From the NCBI GenBank assembly GCA_944321945.1, contig CALUNE010000003.1, positions 62,001 through 126,000 of the forward strand: a DNA stretch of 64,000 nt, given 5' to 3'. Positions 1 through 8,330 of the stretch are shown here, in pieces. The notes under the pieces were generated by a model that was not told the DNA's origin, ran no database searches, and saw only the letters and a list, made by a program, of their open reading frames with translations. The translations under genes were made by a program, and so were the position numbers. How positions within the stretch are numbered: position 1 is the first letter of the stretch; the number at the start of each line of letters is the position of its first letter. The stretch is from an uncultured Alistipes sp. (lineage in GTDB: Bacteria > Bacteroidota > Bacteroidia > Bacteroidales > Rikenellaceae).

Positions 1-1437
1 GTTCAGGAAGAAGGCCACCGCTTCGCGGCAATGCACCGGGCGGATACCCATCCAGTTGCCCGACGGACCGCCGTCCGGACGGTCCGGATCACCATTGAAA
101 AGGCTGAAGGCGATGGTCCAGCCGTGGAGGATCTGACGCAGCTTCTTCCAATAGGGATCCTCGGATTCGATCGTGAATTCGACCCCCTCGAAATCGGCCG
201 CCTCCAGCTGCGGAATCTCCACCCAGCGGCCCGAGGCCGATCGGCACACCGTCGGACGCAGGGTCTGCGGCAACCGCTCGTAGAAGTCCGCAAAGGGCGG
301 AATGCTGTCGAACCACGCCAGGTCGAGATACTCGTCGTCGACGCGCGGAATGCGTGCCCGAACCAGCACCCCCGAGAGGGCCCGCGGCGAATAGAACCGC
401 GCATGGAGTTCGCCCGCATCGGTCACCGCGATCTGAAGCGGTGCCGCCGTATTGAAGCGCCGCTGGGCGGGATCCGTGTAGACGGTCTTCGATTCGCCGT
501 CCTGGAGGATCAGCCCGTGCGCCCCCTCGTCGTAGGCCCGCTGCGTAAGGAACATCGTCCCCGACGAATTGTCCGGATGGACCACCGGCGTGTGAATCTG
601 CCCGATGCGGTTGGCTTCGAGTCGCTCGAGTTCGAAGCCGAAGAGCCGCCGGACCTGACCGCCCCGATAGGTGCGCGTCACCAGTTCGATCTCACCCCGC
701 AGCGGATGCCCCTCGACCGTAGGCAGGAAGCAGTAGCTCGCCACGGAATCGAGATCGGTCTCGAAAGCCAGCTCGTCGCTCCGGCCCGTGAACGCTCCGC
801 CGCCGGTCATTCCCGTGCGGAAACGGGCGCCGCCGAGCGTGGCCCGCAGCGACACCAGCGCCGTGCGGATATAGGGATTCGCGTAGGTAAAGTCGAAGTC
901 GGCGCGTCCGATGATGCGCTGCTGGGAGGTCTGCGTGCCGGTCACCACGGAGGAGACCTCCCCTGCGGCCGAGGTCGTCACCCGCACCGTGAAAGGTGTC
1001 TGCGAATAGAAGTATTCGGCGACGAGCGGCTTGCCGAGATCCTCGGGGAAGCTCACCCACTCTTCATCGACGTGTCCGATCGGATGGACCTCCACGCCGT
1101 CCTGCTCCCAGTCGCCGCGGATGCCCAGCACCAGCAGACGGTAGTCGCCCTCGCGCAGCCCTTCGATGCGCAGCACCGAACTCTGCGGATCGTACAACCC
1201 CTTCAGATTCGGGACCGTGCTGCCCGAAGCATCGTCGACCACGCGGAACTCCACCCGGTCGTAGTTCGTCCGCAGCCCGGCCGACCGAAGCGCCGGCCGA
1301 TCCTCGTAGTCTGCCGCATCGAGGCGGAAAACCGCCTCGTCCGACTCCTTGACCGGCGTCGCCGGCACCCGCTCGTCGCGCTCGCACGCAACCAGCAGCA
1401 GGCAACTCCACAAAACAACGGAAAGAATTCTGCTCAT
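1..1437 (-). CDS. Lipoprotein of unknown function, 3' end beyond window
   Basis: An open frame runs from ATG at 1437 (minus strand) to the window edge without a stop, so at least 479 residues are present and the C-terminus is missing. The N-terminus is a lipoprotein signal: a basic start, a hydrophobic stretch and the lipobox LLVAC with Cys18, so the mature protein should be membrane-anchored outside the cytoplasm. After it comes a region rich in short beta-like segments, as in Bacteroidota surface lipoproteins. I recognise no catalytic motif and assign no function. It is divergent from the Crp/Fnr gene. A minus-strand -7 box (TACTTTTG, 1537-1544) and a perfect dyad at 1566-1581 lie upstream. 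Confidence 0.75.
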   Translation of the reverse strand, partial: MSRILSVVLWSCLLLVACERDERVPATPVKESDEAVFRLDAADYEDRPALRSAGLRTNYDRVEFRVVDDASGSTVPNLKGLYDPQSSVLRIEGLREGDYRLLVLGIRGDWEQDGVEVHPIGHVDEEWVSFPEDLGKPLVAEYFYSQTPFTVRVTTSAAGEVSSVVTGTQTSQQRIIGRADFDFTYANPYIRTALVSLRATLGGARFRTGMTGGGAFTGRSDELAFETDLDSVASYCFLPTVEGHPLRGEIELVTRTYRGGQVRRLFGFELERLEANRIGQIHTPVVHPDNSSGTMFLTQRAYDEGAHGLILQDGESKTVYTDPAQRRFNTAAPLQIAVTDAGELHARFYSPRALSGVLVRARIPRVDDEYLDLAWFDSIPPFADFYERLPQTLRPTVCRSASGRWVEIPQLEAADFEGVEFTIESEDPYWKKLRQILHGWTIAFSLFNGDPDRPDGGPSGNWMGIRPVHCREAVAFFLN

Positions 1438-1453
1438 TTGGCGTTTTTATTTG

Positions 1454-1461
1454 TATCTTTG
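1454..1461 (+). promoter_or_regulatory. Predicted -7 box (TATCTTTG) toward the Crp/Fnr gene
   Basis: TATCTTTG matches TANNTTTG on the plus strand and could start a transcript near 1465 that reads the Crp/Fnr gene with a leader of about 150 bases. No clear -33 box is seen at the usual spacing. Confidence 0.35.
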
Positions 1462-1536
1462 TACGGTCTGAAAACGTTTCGGCGCGAAACCTGCTCCCGG
1501 ACATCGGCCGGATGCCTGTTCCCTCCGGAACGGGTG

Positions 1537-1544
1537 CAAAAGTA
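1537..1544 (-). promoter_or_regulatory. Predicted -7 box of the lipoprotein promoter
   Basis: On the minus strand this reads TACTTTTG, matching the Bacteroidota -7 consensus TANNTTTG. It would place the transcript start near 1533, about 95 bases before the ATG at 1437. No good TTG -33 box sits 19-21 bases upstream; that position is close to the dyad at 1566-1581, as expected for an activator-dependent promoter. Confidence 0.4.
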
Positions 1545-1565
1545 GAGCAACGAAACAACCTTTCG

Positions 1566-1581
1566 CGTAACAAATGTTACG
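1566..1581. promoter_or_regulatory. Perfect dyad CGTAACA-AA-TGTTACG, candidate Crp/Fnr site
   Basis: The two 7-base arms (1566-1572 and 1575-1581) are perfect inverted repeats with a 2-base spacer. The site lies between the divergent lipoprotein and Crp/Fnr genes. Its centre is about 40 bases upstream of the transcript start predicted for the lipoprotein gene, the geometry of a class II Crp activator site. It is also a few dozen bases upstream of the preferred Crp/Fnr start codon, so autoregulation is possible. Confidence 0.45.
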
Positions 1582-1612
1582 ACGAATCCGCAACTGCAAA
1601 ATTCGATCCTCG

Positions 1613-2224
1613 ATGGAGTGTGAAATCTATGACATGCCTCTTTTCCGGGGAGGCGACCGTTCCGTACTGGAAGCGGCTCTGCAACGCTCACCCGGACGTT
1701 ACGCCTCCTTCCGCAAGGGAGACTTCATCGCCATGCAGAACAATGCGTGCCGTTCGCTGCTGCTGCTCTGCGAGGGAAGCGTCTATGCCCAGATGACCAG
1801 CAGCGAAGGTCGGGAACTCACCCTCGACACCCTCTCGGCCCCCGATACGCTCGCCTCGGCCTTCCTCTTCGGCACCGAAAACCGCTACCCGGTCTCGATC
1901 ATCGCCAATGCCGACTGCCGGCTCTGGATCATCGACCGCGAATGCCTGCGCCAGATCCTCGAACAGGACCGCACCGTGATGAACAACTTCCTGACGATCA
2001 TCTCCGACCACAGTCTCTTCCTGAGCCGCCGGATCAACGAATTCGCCCTGCAGAGCCTCTCGTCGCGCATCATGGGCTATCTGAAGGACAACCACACGAT
2101 CCGCAACCTGCAGGAGGTGGCCTTCATTCTGGGGGTGGCACGCCCGTCGCTCTCGCGCATGATCGCCCAGATGGTCGACCAGGGCGTCGTCCGCAAAACC
2201 CCCGACGGATACATCCTCGGCTGA
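1613..2224 (+). CDS. Crp/Fnr family transcriptional regulator
   Basis: A protein of about 203 residues with an N-terminal cyclic-nucleotide-binding-like beta barrel and a C-terminal winged helix (helix-turn-helix around NLQEVAFILGVARPSLSRMI). No cysteine cluster typical of Fe-S FNR proteins is seen, so the effector is unknown. I chose ATG 1613 because the earlier in-frame ATG at 1574 lies inside the dyad at 1566-1581; ATG 1634 is a further alternative. The gene is divergent from the lipoprotein gene, which may be a target through that dyad. A hairpin terminator follows at 2412-2448. Confidence 0.85.
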   Translation: MECEIYDMPLFRGGDRSVLEAALQRSPGRYASFRKGDFIAMQNNACRSLLLLCEGSVYAQMTSSEGRELTLDTLSAPDTLASAFLFGTENRYPVSIIANADCRLWIIDRECLRQILEQDRTVMNNFLTIISDHSLFLSRRINEFALQSLSSRIMGYLKDNHTIRNLQEVAFILGVARPSLSRMIAQMVDQGVVRKTPDGYILG

Positions 2225-2383
2225 CCCTGCCGCCACTCCGAGCCACCTCCGGGCCACAGATCGGGCTCCCGGGCCTTCACCGGGCCATTGCCAGCACCGT
2301 TTCTCCGCCCCGCCAGCGGATTCCGGCCCCATCAACCGCCATTCCCGTTCCGCTACCGGACCACAACCGACCTGCGCCGCGCT

Positions 2384-2419
2384 CCAACACACAACGACGC
2401 CCCAACACACGACGACGCC
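2384..2419. repeat. 18-bp tandem duplication beside the terminator
   Basis: Two 18-base units (2384-2401 and 2402-2419) differ at one position (CCAACACACAACGACGCC versus CCAACACACGACGACGCC). The second unit supplies most of the left arm of the terminator stem, so the duplication gives that stem a competing partner. Confidence 0.6.
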
Positions 2420-2448
2420 CCGGCCTGCAAGGACCGGGGCGTCGTTTT
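2412..2448 (+). terminator. Rho-independent terminator after the Crp/Fnr gene
   Basis: A 12-base GC-rich stem (2412-2423 with 2434-2445), a 10-base loop and a short T run (2445-2448). It lies between convergent genes; the T run favours the plus strand. Its left arm is part of an 18-base tandem duplication at 2384-2419. Confidence 0.6.
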
Positions 2449-2467
2449 CGCATCCGCCGTTCGCGGA

Positions 2468-3901
2468 CTACTGGTGCTGGGGGCGCAGCAGATCCTGCAC
2501 CACCTTCACCGGCGAGAAGGTCGTGATGGGCACATCGACGAAGACCGTGTTCCAACGCGCCATCGCACCGTTCCACAATCCGGGCAGCTCCTGGGCACGC
2601 AGTTCGCGGCCGCCGCTCGACTTCGACGAGATGAAGCCCGTCGAGGGGTCGGTGTACTGCCGCAGATCGAACTTTCCGCCCTTCGAGGTTTTCACGCCGC
2701 AGACCAGATCCACCGGATTGAAGTGCGTGGCGGCCTTCATCAACGGCTGATCGTCGGGACCGATCTGGCTCGACTCGGCAATCTGCAGCGACTCCGTGCC
2801 GTCGGGATTCCCCACCCAGAAGGGGCCTCCGCCCGGCTCGCCCTCGTTGCGGACCATGCCGCAAACGCGGATCGGGCGGTCCAGCACCGCACGCAGCAGC
2901 GCCGAATCGTAGTCCGCAGGCAGCTTCACGCACAGCCGCCGCTCGATGAACTCCGCAATCGGAGTCAGCTCGCAGCCGCCGACCTCCAGCGCCCGGAGAT
3001 ACTCGAAGGCCTGCTCCTGCAGTTCGAGCAGCACGCCGGCCAATACCTTTTTATAACGGATCGTATCGCCGCGGCGGGCATCGGTCGTCACGTTGTCGAT
3101 GTTCTTGATGAAGATCACGTCGGCATCGATCTCGTTCAGGTTCTCGATCAGTGCACCGTGGCCCGCCGGACGGAACAGCAGCCGGCCGTCCTCCTGGCGG
3201 AAGGGCGTATTGTCGGGGTTCACGGCAATGGTGTCCGTCGAGGGTTTCTGCACCGAGAACGAGATGTCGTACCGGATGCCGAAGCACTTCTCGTAGAGGG
3301 GCACTTTTCGGGCGAGCAGCTCCTTGAATCCCTCCATGTGTTCGGGCGAGACGGTGAAGTGGATCCGCGCCACACCGTTCGACGAGGCGTAGGCCGCCCC
3401 CTCGACCAGATGCTCCTCGACGGCCTTGCGCGCCCCCTCTGGATAGGCGTGGAACGTCACCAGACCTTTGGGTTTATGGCCGTAGTTCAGGCCGTCGTTG
3501 ACGATGGCGTTGACCGTCGCACGATCGTCGGCCCCCTCGGGCAGCACCGCCTTCAGCTCGGGCCAGAAGGCGAACCGCTCGAGGTTCGACAACAAGGTAT
3601 CGATGCCCGGGGTGCGTTTGCCCTCGTTGACGAAGGCGAACAGCTCCTTGAACATCCGCGTGGCGGCCCCCGAGGCCGGAACAAACTTCACCACACCCAA
3701 TCCCGCAGCCGCCTTCTCGTAACGCGACGCGGCGGCATCGGCCTGCGCCGCGTCGAGCATCAGAATGCCGTCACCGGGCGAGGCGGCACGTACGACGTTC
3801 AACCACGGAAATCCGCGGCGGAAATTCTCCAGTTGGGCTTCGACCCGGGCCACGGTCAGACCGTGGTCGGCAATTTGCTGTAAATCCTGTTCGGTAAACA
3901 T
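2468..3901 (-). CDS. DUF4301 family protein
   Basis: A 477-residue cytoplasmic protein with no signal peptide or membrane segment. It matches the Bacteroidota-restricted DUF4301 family in length and in conserved stretches such as KFVPASGAATRMFKELF, HFTVSPEHMEGF and the FWVGNPDG region. The family is thought to have a nucleotidyltransferase-like fold, but no biochemical role is established and I assign none. It is convergent with the Crp/Fnr gene and divergent from murB, with only 61 bases separating the two start codons. Confidence 0.85.
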   Translation of the reverse strand: MFTEQDLQQIADHGLTVARVEAQLENFRRGFPWLNVVRAASPGDGILMLDAAQADAAASRYEKAAAGLGVVKFVPASGAATRMFKELFAFVNEGKRTPGIDTLLSNLERFAFWPELKAVLPEGADDRATVNAIVNDGLNYGHKPKGLVTFHAYPEGARKAVEEHLVEGAAYASSNGVARIHFTVSPEHMEGFKELLARKVPLYEKCFGIRYDISFSVQKPSTDTIAVNPDNTPFRQEDGRLLFRPAGHGALIENLNEIDADVIFIKNIDNVTTDARRGDTIRYKKVLAGVLLELQEQAFEYLRALEVGGCELTPIAEFIERRLCVKLPADYDSALLRAVLDRPIRVCGMVRNEGEPGGGPFWVGNPDGTESLQIAESSQIGPDDQPLMKAATHFNPVDLVCGVKTSKGGKFDLRQYTDPSTGFISSKSSGGRELRAQELPGLWNGAMARWNTVFVDVPITTFSPVKVVQDLLRPQHQ

Positions 3902-3948
3902 ATCTATCGGTTAAGGGTTTTGTGCAATAAAGTTACGCAAATTATTCG

Positions 3949-3956
3949 TAACTTTG
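3949..3956 (+). promoter_or_regulatory. Predicted -7 box (TAACTTTG) directly upstream of murB
   Basis: TAACTTTG matches TANNTTTG and ends six bases before the ATG at 3963, so the transcript start would fall at or next to the start codon. This implies a leaderless or nearly leaderless murB message if the box is used. Confidence 0.45.
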
Positions 3957-3962
3957 CGCATC

Positions 3963-4970
3963 ATGATCCGAGAATTTCACCACATTTCGCTGCGCGACCG
4001 CAACAGTTTCGGTGTCGAGCAGCAGGCTACGCGGCTCGTCGAGTTCGAAACGGCGGACGATCTGCGCGACGTCTTCGCCCACGGAGTACCTCCCCGCTGG
4101 ATGGTCCTCTCGGGCGGCAACAACATCCTCTTCACGCAGGACTACGACGGACTGCTCCTGACACCCGTCTCCCGGCAGATCTCGATCCTGCACGACGGGG
4201 AAACTGCGGTGCGCATCCGCGTCGAAGCGGGCGTCGAATGGGACGATCTGGTCGCCTGGGCCGTGGGGCACGATCTGTGGGGGCTGGAAAACCTCTCGCT
4301 CATCCCCGGCAAGGCCGGCGCCGCCCCCGTGCAGAACATCGGAGCCTACGGAGCCGAAGCCGCCGATACGATCCGCCGTGTGGAGATGTTCTGCACGGAG
4401 ACCTCGACGATGCTCACGCTCGACACCGCCCACTGCGGCTTCGGATACCGCGAAAGCGTCTTCAAACACGCCCTCAAGGGGCGCGTCATCATCACGGCCG
4501 TCGAACTGGAGCTCTCGCGAACGCCCCGTCCCCGGCTTGCCTACGGCGATGTCGAACGCGAGGTCGAGGCCCGCGGCGGCGCCACGCTCGCCAACATCCG
4601 CGATGCCATCTGCGCCATCCGCCGCTCGAAGCTCCCCGACCCGGCCGTGCTGGGCAACGCCGGCAGCTTCTTCAAAAACCCCGTCGTCGAGGCCCCGGTG
4701 GCCGAAGCCCTGCTGGCCCGCTACCCTGAGATGCCCCACTATCCGGCTCCGGACGGACGGGTCAAACTGGCCGCCGGATGGCTCATCGACCGCGCCGGAA
4801 TGAAGGGCCATCGCGAAGGGGCGGTCGGCGTCCACGAACGTCAGGCCCTGGTGCTGGTCAACTACGGCGGCGCCACGGGCGGCGAGGTCATCGCCTTCGC
4901 CCGCAAGGTCCAGCAGCGGGTCCTCGACCGATTCGGCATCGCCATCGACACGGAAGTCAACATCTTGTAA
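3963..4970 (+). CDS. murB: UDP-N-acetylenolpyruvoylglucosamine reductase
   Basis: MurB reduces UDP-GlcNAc-enolpyruvate to UDP-MurNAc with NADPH in cytoplasmic peptidoglycan synthesis. The 335-residue protein has the FAD-binding signatures LSGGNNILFT and SLIPGKAGAAPVQNIGAYG, the catalytic serine in GNAGSFFKNP and the C-terminal glutamate in DTEVNIL, as in the long type I enzymes. ATG 3963 is preferred; a TTG at 3954 is also in frame but overlaps the predicted -7 box. It is followed at once by tilS, holA and an aminotransferase-like gene, apparently one transcript. Confidence 0.95.
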   Translation: MIREFHHISLRDRNSFGVEQQATRLVEFETADDLRDVFAHGVPPRWMVLSGGNNILFTQDYDGLLLTPVSRQISILHDGETAVRIRVEAGVEWDDLVAWAVGHDLWGLENLSLIPGKAGAAPVQNIGAYGAEAADTIRRVEMFCTETSTMLTLDTAHCGFGYRESVFKHALKGRVIITAVELELSRTPRPRLAYGDVEREVEARGGATLANIRDAICAIRRSKLPDPAVLGNAGSFFKNPVVEAPVAEALLARYPEMPHYPAPDGRVKLAAGWLIDRAGMKGHREGAVGVHERQALVLVNYGGATGGEVIAFARKVQQRVLDRFGIAIDTEVNIL

Positions 4971-4984
4971 GGAGGATACGAGCC

Positions 4985-6328
4985 ATGACACTGATCGAAG
5001 CCTTTCAACACTACATCGACGAGAACCACCTCGCCACACACGACGACCGCATCCTGCTGACCGTCTCGGGCGGCGTGGATTCGATGGTCATGCTTTCCCT
5101 CTTCGTGCGCTGCGGCTACACGGTGGGGGTCGCCCACTGCAACTTCCAGCTGCGCGGCGCCGAAAGCGACGAGGACGAGGTGCTCGTGCGCGACGAAGCC
5201 GCCCGCTACGGCGTGCCGTGCTACAACCGCCGCTTCGAAACCGCCGCCGAAATGGAACGTACCGGCGAATCGATGGAGATGGCGGCCCGCCGGCTGCGTT
5301 ACGCCTGGTTCGACGAGCTGAGCCGCCAGGAGGGTTACACCGTGGTGGCCATCGCCCACCACGCCGACGACTCGATCGAAACCTTCTTCATCAACCTGCT
5401 GCGCGGTACCGGCCTGCGCGGCCTGACGGGCATCTCCACCCAGGTCGGCAAGGTCATCCGGCCGCTGCTCTTCGCCTCGCGCCGCGAGATCCTCGAGTAT
5501 GCCGCCGCCAACCACATCCCCTACCGCGAGGATTCGTCGAACCGTTCGACCAAATACCTGCGCAACAAGATCCGCCTGGGGCTGATCCCCCGCATCCGCG
5601 AAATCAACCCCAAGTTCACCAGTCTGATGTGCCGCAACCTGGCCCGCCTGACCGACGCGCAGCTCTTCATCAACCACGGCATCGAACGCATCCGCGAAAT
5701 CGCCGTCACGTCGGAAAACGGCATCGACACGATCCATCTCGACCGCATCGATCCGGCCTTCCCGCGGGAGTTCGTCATCTACGAACTGCTCAGTTCGGCC
5801 TACGGATTCAAGGGTGACGTGACCGATTCGCTGTGCCACGCCCTGGAGCAGGGTGCCACCGGACGCCGTTTCTACGCCCGCGACCACGTGGCCACGATCG
5901 ATCGCGGACGGATTCTCGTCTCGCCGATCGCCCCCGACGACGAGTGTCTGGTGAGCGTCCCGAAGGGCGCGCAGCGCAGCTACTGCGGGAACTCGGTCCT
6001 CTACTTCGAATACTGCGACATCGATACGATCAAGAACTTCGGGGTCCCGGAACAGATCGCCCAGGTCGACGCCGACCGGCTGCAGTTCCCCCTCACGCTG
6101 CGACGCTGGCGCGAGGGCGACTGGTTCATCCCCTTCGGCATGACGGGCCGCAAGAAGGTCAGCGACTTCCTGATCGACGCCAAGGTCTCGCTGCCCGAAA
6201 AACAGCGGCAGTTCGTGCTGCTGTCGGGCGACGACATCGTCTGGCTCGTCGGACGGCGCATCGACGACCGCTACCGCCTGACCTCCACGACCGAAAACGT
6301 ACTGCGCATCACCAAAGAGATCGTCTGA
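4985..6328 (+). CDS. tilS: tRNA(Ile)-lysidine synthetase
   Basis: TilS puts lysine on C34 of tRNA-Ile(CAU), changing its decoding from AUG to AUA. The 447-residue protein carries the PP-loop signature SGGVDS near residue 30 and a C-terminal TilS-C domain (LRRWREGDWFIPFGM, KKVSDFLID). ATG 4985 is preceded by a strong AAGGAGG ribosome-binding site that overlaps the murB stop. An open frame extends further upstream but lies inside murB. The next gene, holA, starts two bases after the stop. Confidence 0.95.
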   Translation: MTLIEAFQHYIDENHLATHDDRILLTVSGGVDSMVMLSLFVRCGYTVGVAHCNFQLRGAESDEDEVLVRDEAARYGVPCYNRRFETAAEMERTGESMEMAARRLRYAWFDELSRQEGYTVVAIAHHADDSIETFFINLLRGTGLRGLTGISTQVGKVIRPLLFASRREILEYAAANHIPYREDSSNRSTKYLRNKIRLGLIPRIREINPKFTSLMCRNLARLTDAQLFINHGIERIREIAVTSENGIDTIHLDRIDPAFPREFVIYELLSSAYGFKGDVTDSLCHALEQGATGRRFYARDHVATIDRGRILVSPIAPDDECLVSVPKGAQRSYCGNSVLYFEYCDIDTIKNFGVPEQIAQVDADRLQFPLTLRRWREGDWFIPFGMTGRKKVSDFLIDAKVSLPEKQRQFVLLSGDDIVWLVGRRIDDRYRLTSTTENVLRITKEIV

Positions 6329-6329
6329 C

Positions 6330-7400
6330 ATGGCCAAGGGTACGCTGAAATTCAAGGATTCGGTTGCCGCCTTCGACCGGATCATGAGCGACATCGCCGC
6401 GCGTCGTTTCGCGGGCATCTACCTGTTGATGGGCGAGGAGAGCTACTTCATCGATCAGATCGCCGACCGGCTGGCCGCGACGATTCTCGACGAGGCGGCA
6501 CGCACCTTCAATCAGATTACGGTCTACGGCCGCGATTCGGATGCGGGGCAGATCGTCAACCTCTGCCGCCAGATGCCGATGATGGGCCAGTACGAGGTGG
6601 TCATCGTCAAGGAGGCCCAGCAGCTCAAGGGGATCGACCGCCTCTCGCTCTACACCCAGAAACCCTCGCCGACGACCATCCTCGTCATCTGCCACAAGGA
6701 GAAGAACGTCGACAAGCGTTCGGCCTTCTACAAGGGGTGTGCGGCCAACGGCGTGGTGCTGGAGTCGGTGCGGCCGCGCGACTACGAGATCGCCTCGTGG
6801 CTGCAGCAGTTCATCCGCCGCCGCGGCCTGGAGATCGATGCCAAGGCCCTCTCGATGCTCACCGACCATCTGGGCACCGACATCTCGAAGATTGCCAACG
6901 AATTGCAGAAACTCACCGTCTCACTGCCCGAGGGTACCAAACGCATTTCGGACCGCGACATCGAGGCCAATATCGGCATCTCGAAGGATTTCAACAACTT
7001 CGAGCTGTGCAAGGCCGTCGTCACGCGCGACATGAACCGGGCGCTGATGATCGCCGACCACTTCGCCCGCAATCCGAAGGAGAATCCGCTGCTGCTGACC
7101 GTCATGGCACTGTTCAACCAGTTCCGCGACCTGTTCATCGTCAACTACCTGCGCTGGCTGACGCGCCACCGCAACAAGCCCTTCCCGTCGGATCAGGAAC
7201 TGATGTCCATCCTGCGCAAAAACAACACCTTCATCCTGGGCGAAATCAAGCAGAATGCCTCGCTGTGGGACAACCGCAAGGTCTTCCAGGTGCTGGGGCT
7301 GCTGCGCGAATACGACGCCAAGAGCAAGGGCATGGCCTCGGGCGGCGCCTCGGACGGCGAACTGCTGCGCGAACTGCTGCTGAAAATCTTCCTGCTGTGA
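6330..7400 (+). CDS. holA: DNA polymerase III delta subunit
   Basis: HolA opens the beta sliding clamp as part of the clamp loader. The 356-residue protein matches the family over its length: an N-terminal AAA-like segment (GIYLLMGEESYFIDQIAD), a middle domain with KDFNNFELCKAV, and a helical C-terminal collar domain. The start lies one base beyond the tilS stop. Its own TGA overlaps the GTG start of the next gene (GTGA), so translation is probably coupled. Confidence 0.93.
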   Translation: MAKGTLKFKDSVAAFDRIMSDIAARRFAGIYLLMGEESYFIDQIADRLAATILDEAARTFNQITVYGRDSDAGQIVNLCRQMPMMGQYEVVIVKEAQQLKGIDRLSLYTQKPSPTTILVICHKEKNVDKRSAFYKGCAANGVVLESVRPRDYEIASWLQQFIRRRGLEIDAKALSMLTDHLGTDISKIANELQKLTVSLPEGTKRISDRDIEANIGISKDFNNFELCKAVVTRDMNRALMIADHFARNPKENPLLLTVMALFNQFRDLFIVNYLRWLTRHRNKPFPSDQELMSILRKNNTFILGEIKQNASLWDNRKVFQVLGLLREYDAKSKGMASGGASDGELLRELLLKIFLL

Positions 7401-8098
7401 CGGACCTCTACCTCTATCAGACGGTGCACGTGGCCCGCGGCCGGGCACGACGTGTCGGGGAGCATGCGGCGCTGCTCGATGCCGCTTCGCGTCGGTGGTA
7501 CGGACGCCCCTATCGCCCGGACATTCTGGCGCTGACGGCCCGCATCGAGGCACTCGCCGTCGCGGAGCACTATCCGACAGGAGTTTCGTGTTTCATCCGC
7601 ATCGAACTGCCCGCCGACGGCTCGGAGCGGCTCGTTGCGGGCGGCGTATCGCTTTACGACGGCCCGGCCTACCGGAGCCTGCGCCCGGCGGCGGTATCCC
7701 TGCACTACGAAGTGCCGTTCGGCGAAGGTCCGACGTCGGCCCACGAGGCGGCCACGCTGCTGGCCCGCCAGGCAGCCCGGCAAGCCGGCGCCGACACGGC
7801 GGTCCGCTGCGACGGCAACGGTCTCTTCCACGAAGCCGAGGGCGCTCCGCTCTTCGCCGTCACGGGCCACACGATTCTGGAGGCTCCGGGAGCAGAGTGC
7901 GTCGAACGGACGATGGTCCGGCAGGCGGTGGCGGCCTCGGGGCTGACGCTTCGGGAGGAGGACTTCGGGCGTCCCGACCTGAAGCACCTCGATGAACTCT
8001 TCTTCGTGGATCACCGCGGCATCACCTCGCTCTCGTCCTGCGACGGCATGCCGCTGATGGCGCTCCTTGCCGAACGGATCGCCGCCGCCCTGAAATAG
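7397..8098 (+). CDS. Class IV aminotransferase-like protein lacking the PLP lysine
   Basis: A protein of about 233 residues from a GTG start that overlaps the holA stop. The C-terminal two thirds follow the class IV aminotransferase/ADC-lyase pattern: ARQAGADTAVRCDGNGLFHE, then LFAVTGHTILEAP, then a segment like the GITR...VLELA helix, ending SLSSCDGMPL. In active relatives a Schiff-base lysine lies about 20-25 residues before the GADxAV segment. Here that stretch reads EVPFGEGPTSAHE and has no lysine; the only lysines are near the C-terminus. It may therefore be a non-PLP relative or an inactive paralogue. Family assignment is moderate and the substrate is unknown. Confidence 0.7.
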   Translation: MTDLYLYQTVHVARGRARRVGEHAALLDAASRRWYGRPYRPDILALTARIEALAVAEHYPTGVSCFIRIELPADGSERLVAGGVSLYDGPAYRSLRPAAVSLHYEVPFGEGPTSAHEAATLLARQAARQAGADTAVRCDGNGLFHEAEGAPLFAVTGHTILEAPGAECVERTMVRQAVAASGLTLREEDFGRPDLKHLDELFFVDHRGITSLSSCDGMPLMALLAERIAAALK

Positions 8099-8259
8099 TC
8101 CAAGGGGCCAAAAAGAGAAGCCGGGACCACAGGAAAACCACCCCGGGCCGCGGGGAAACCCGAGGAGATGGAGAACCCGGGACAGCAGGAAAAACCGAAG
8201 GGAGGGGGGGGGCAGGCGAAGATGCCGAAATTCGGCCCATACGATGGCGATTCGCGGCA

Positions 8260-8324
8260 TTTCCACGAAAAATGGAAATCGTTCAAGACATTGCGGTCCT
8301 ATCTTGCGGGTTGAAACCAACCCG
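8260..8324 (+). promoter_or_regulatory. Leader with two hairpins before the spanin-like gene
   Basis: The gap 8099-8330 begins with a purine-rich, G-rich strand. It then holds an ATTTCCA/TGGAAAT hairpin at about 8260-8280 and a perfect CGGGTTG/CAACCCG hairpin (8307-8313 with 8318-8324) ending seven bases before the ATG at 8331. A near-consensus -7 box (TATCTTGC) is at 8300-8307. The second hairpin could affect ribosome access. Confidence 0.35.
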
Positions 8325-8330
8325 TTATCC

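Noticed and set aside
31-1545. 504-codon plus-strand frame opposite the lipoprotein gene
   Set aside because: It is a shadow of the minus-strand gene in GC-rich DNA; it lacks domain signatures, whereas the opposite strand has a lipoprotein signal and continues to the window edge.
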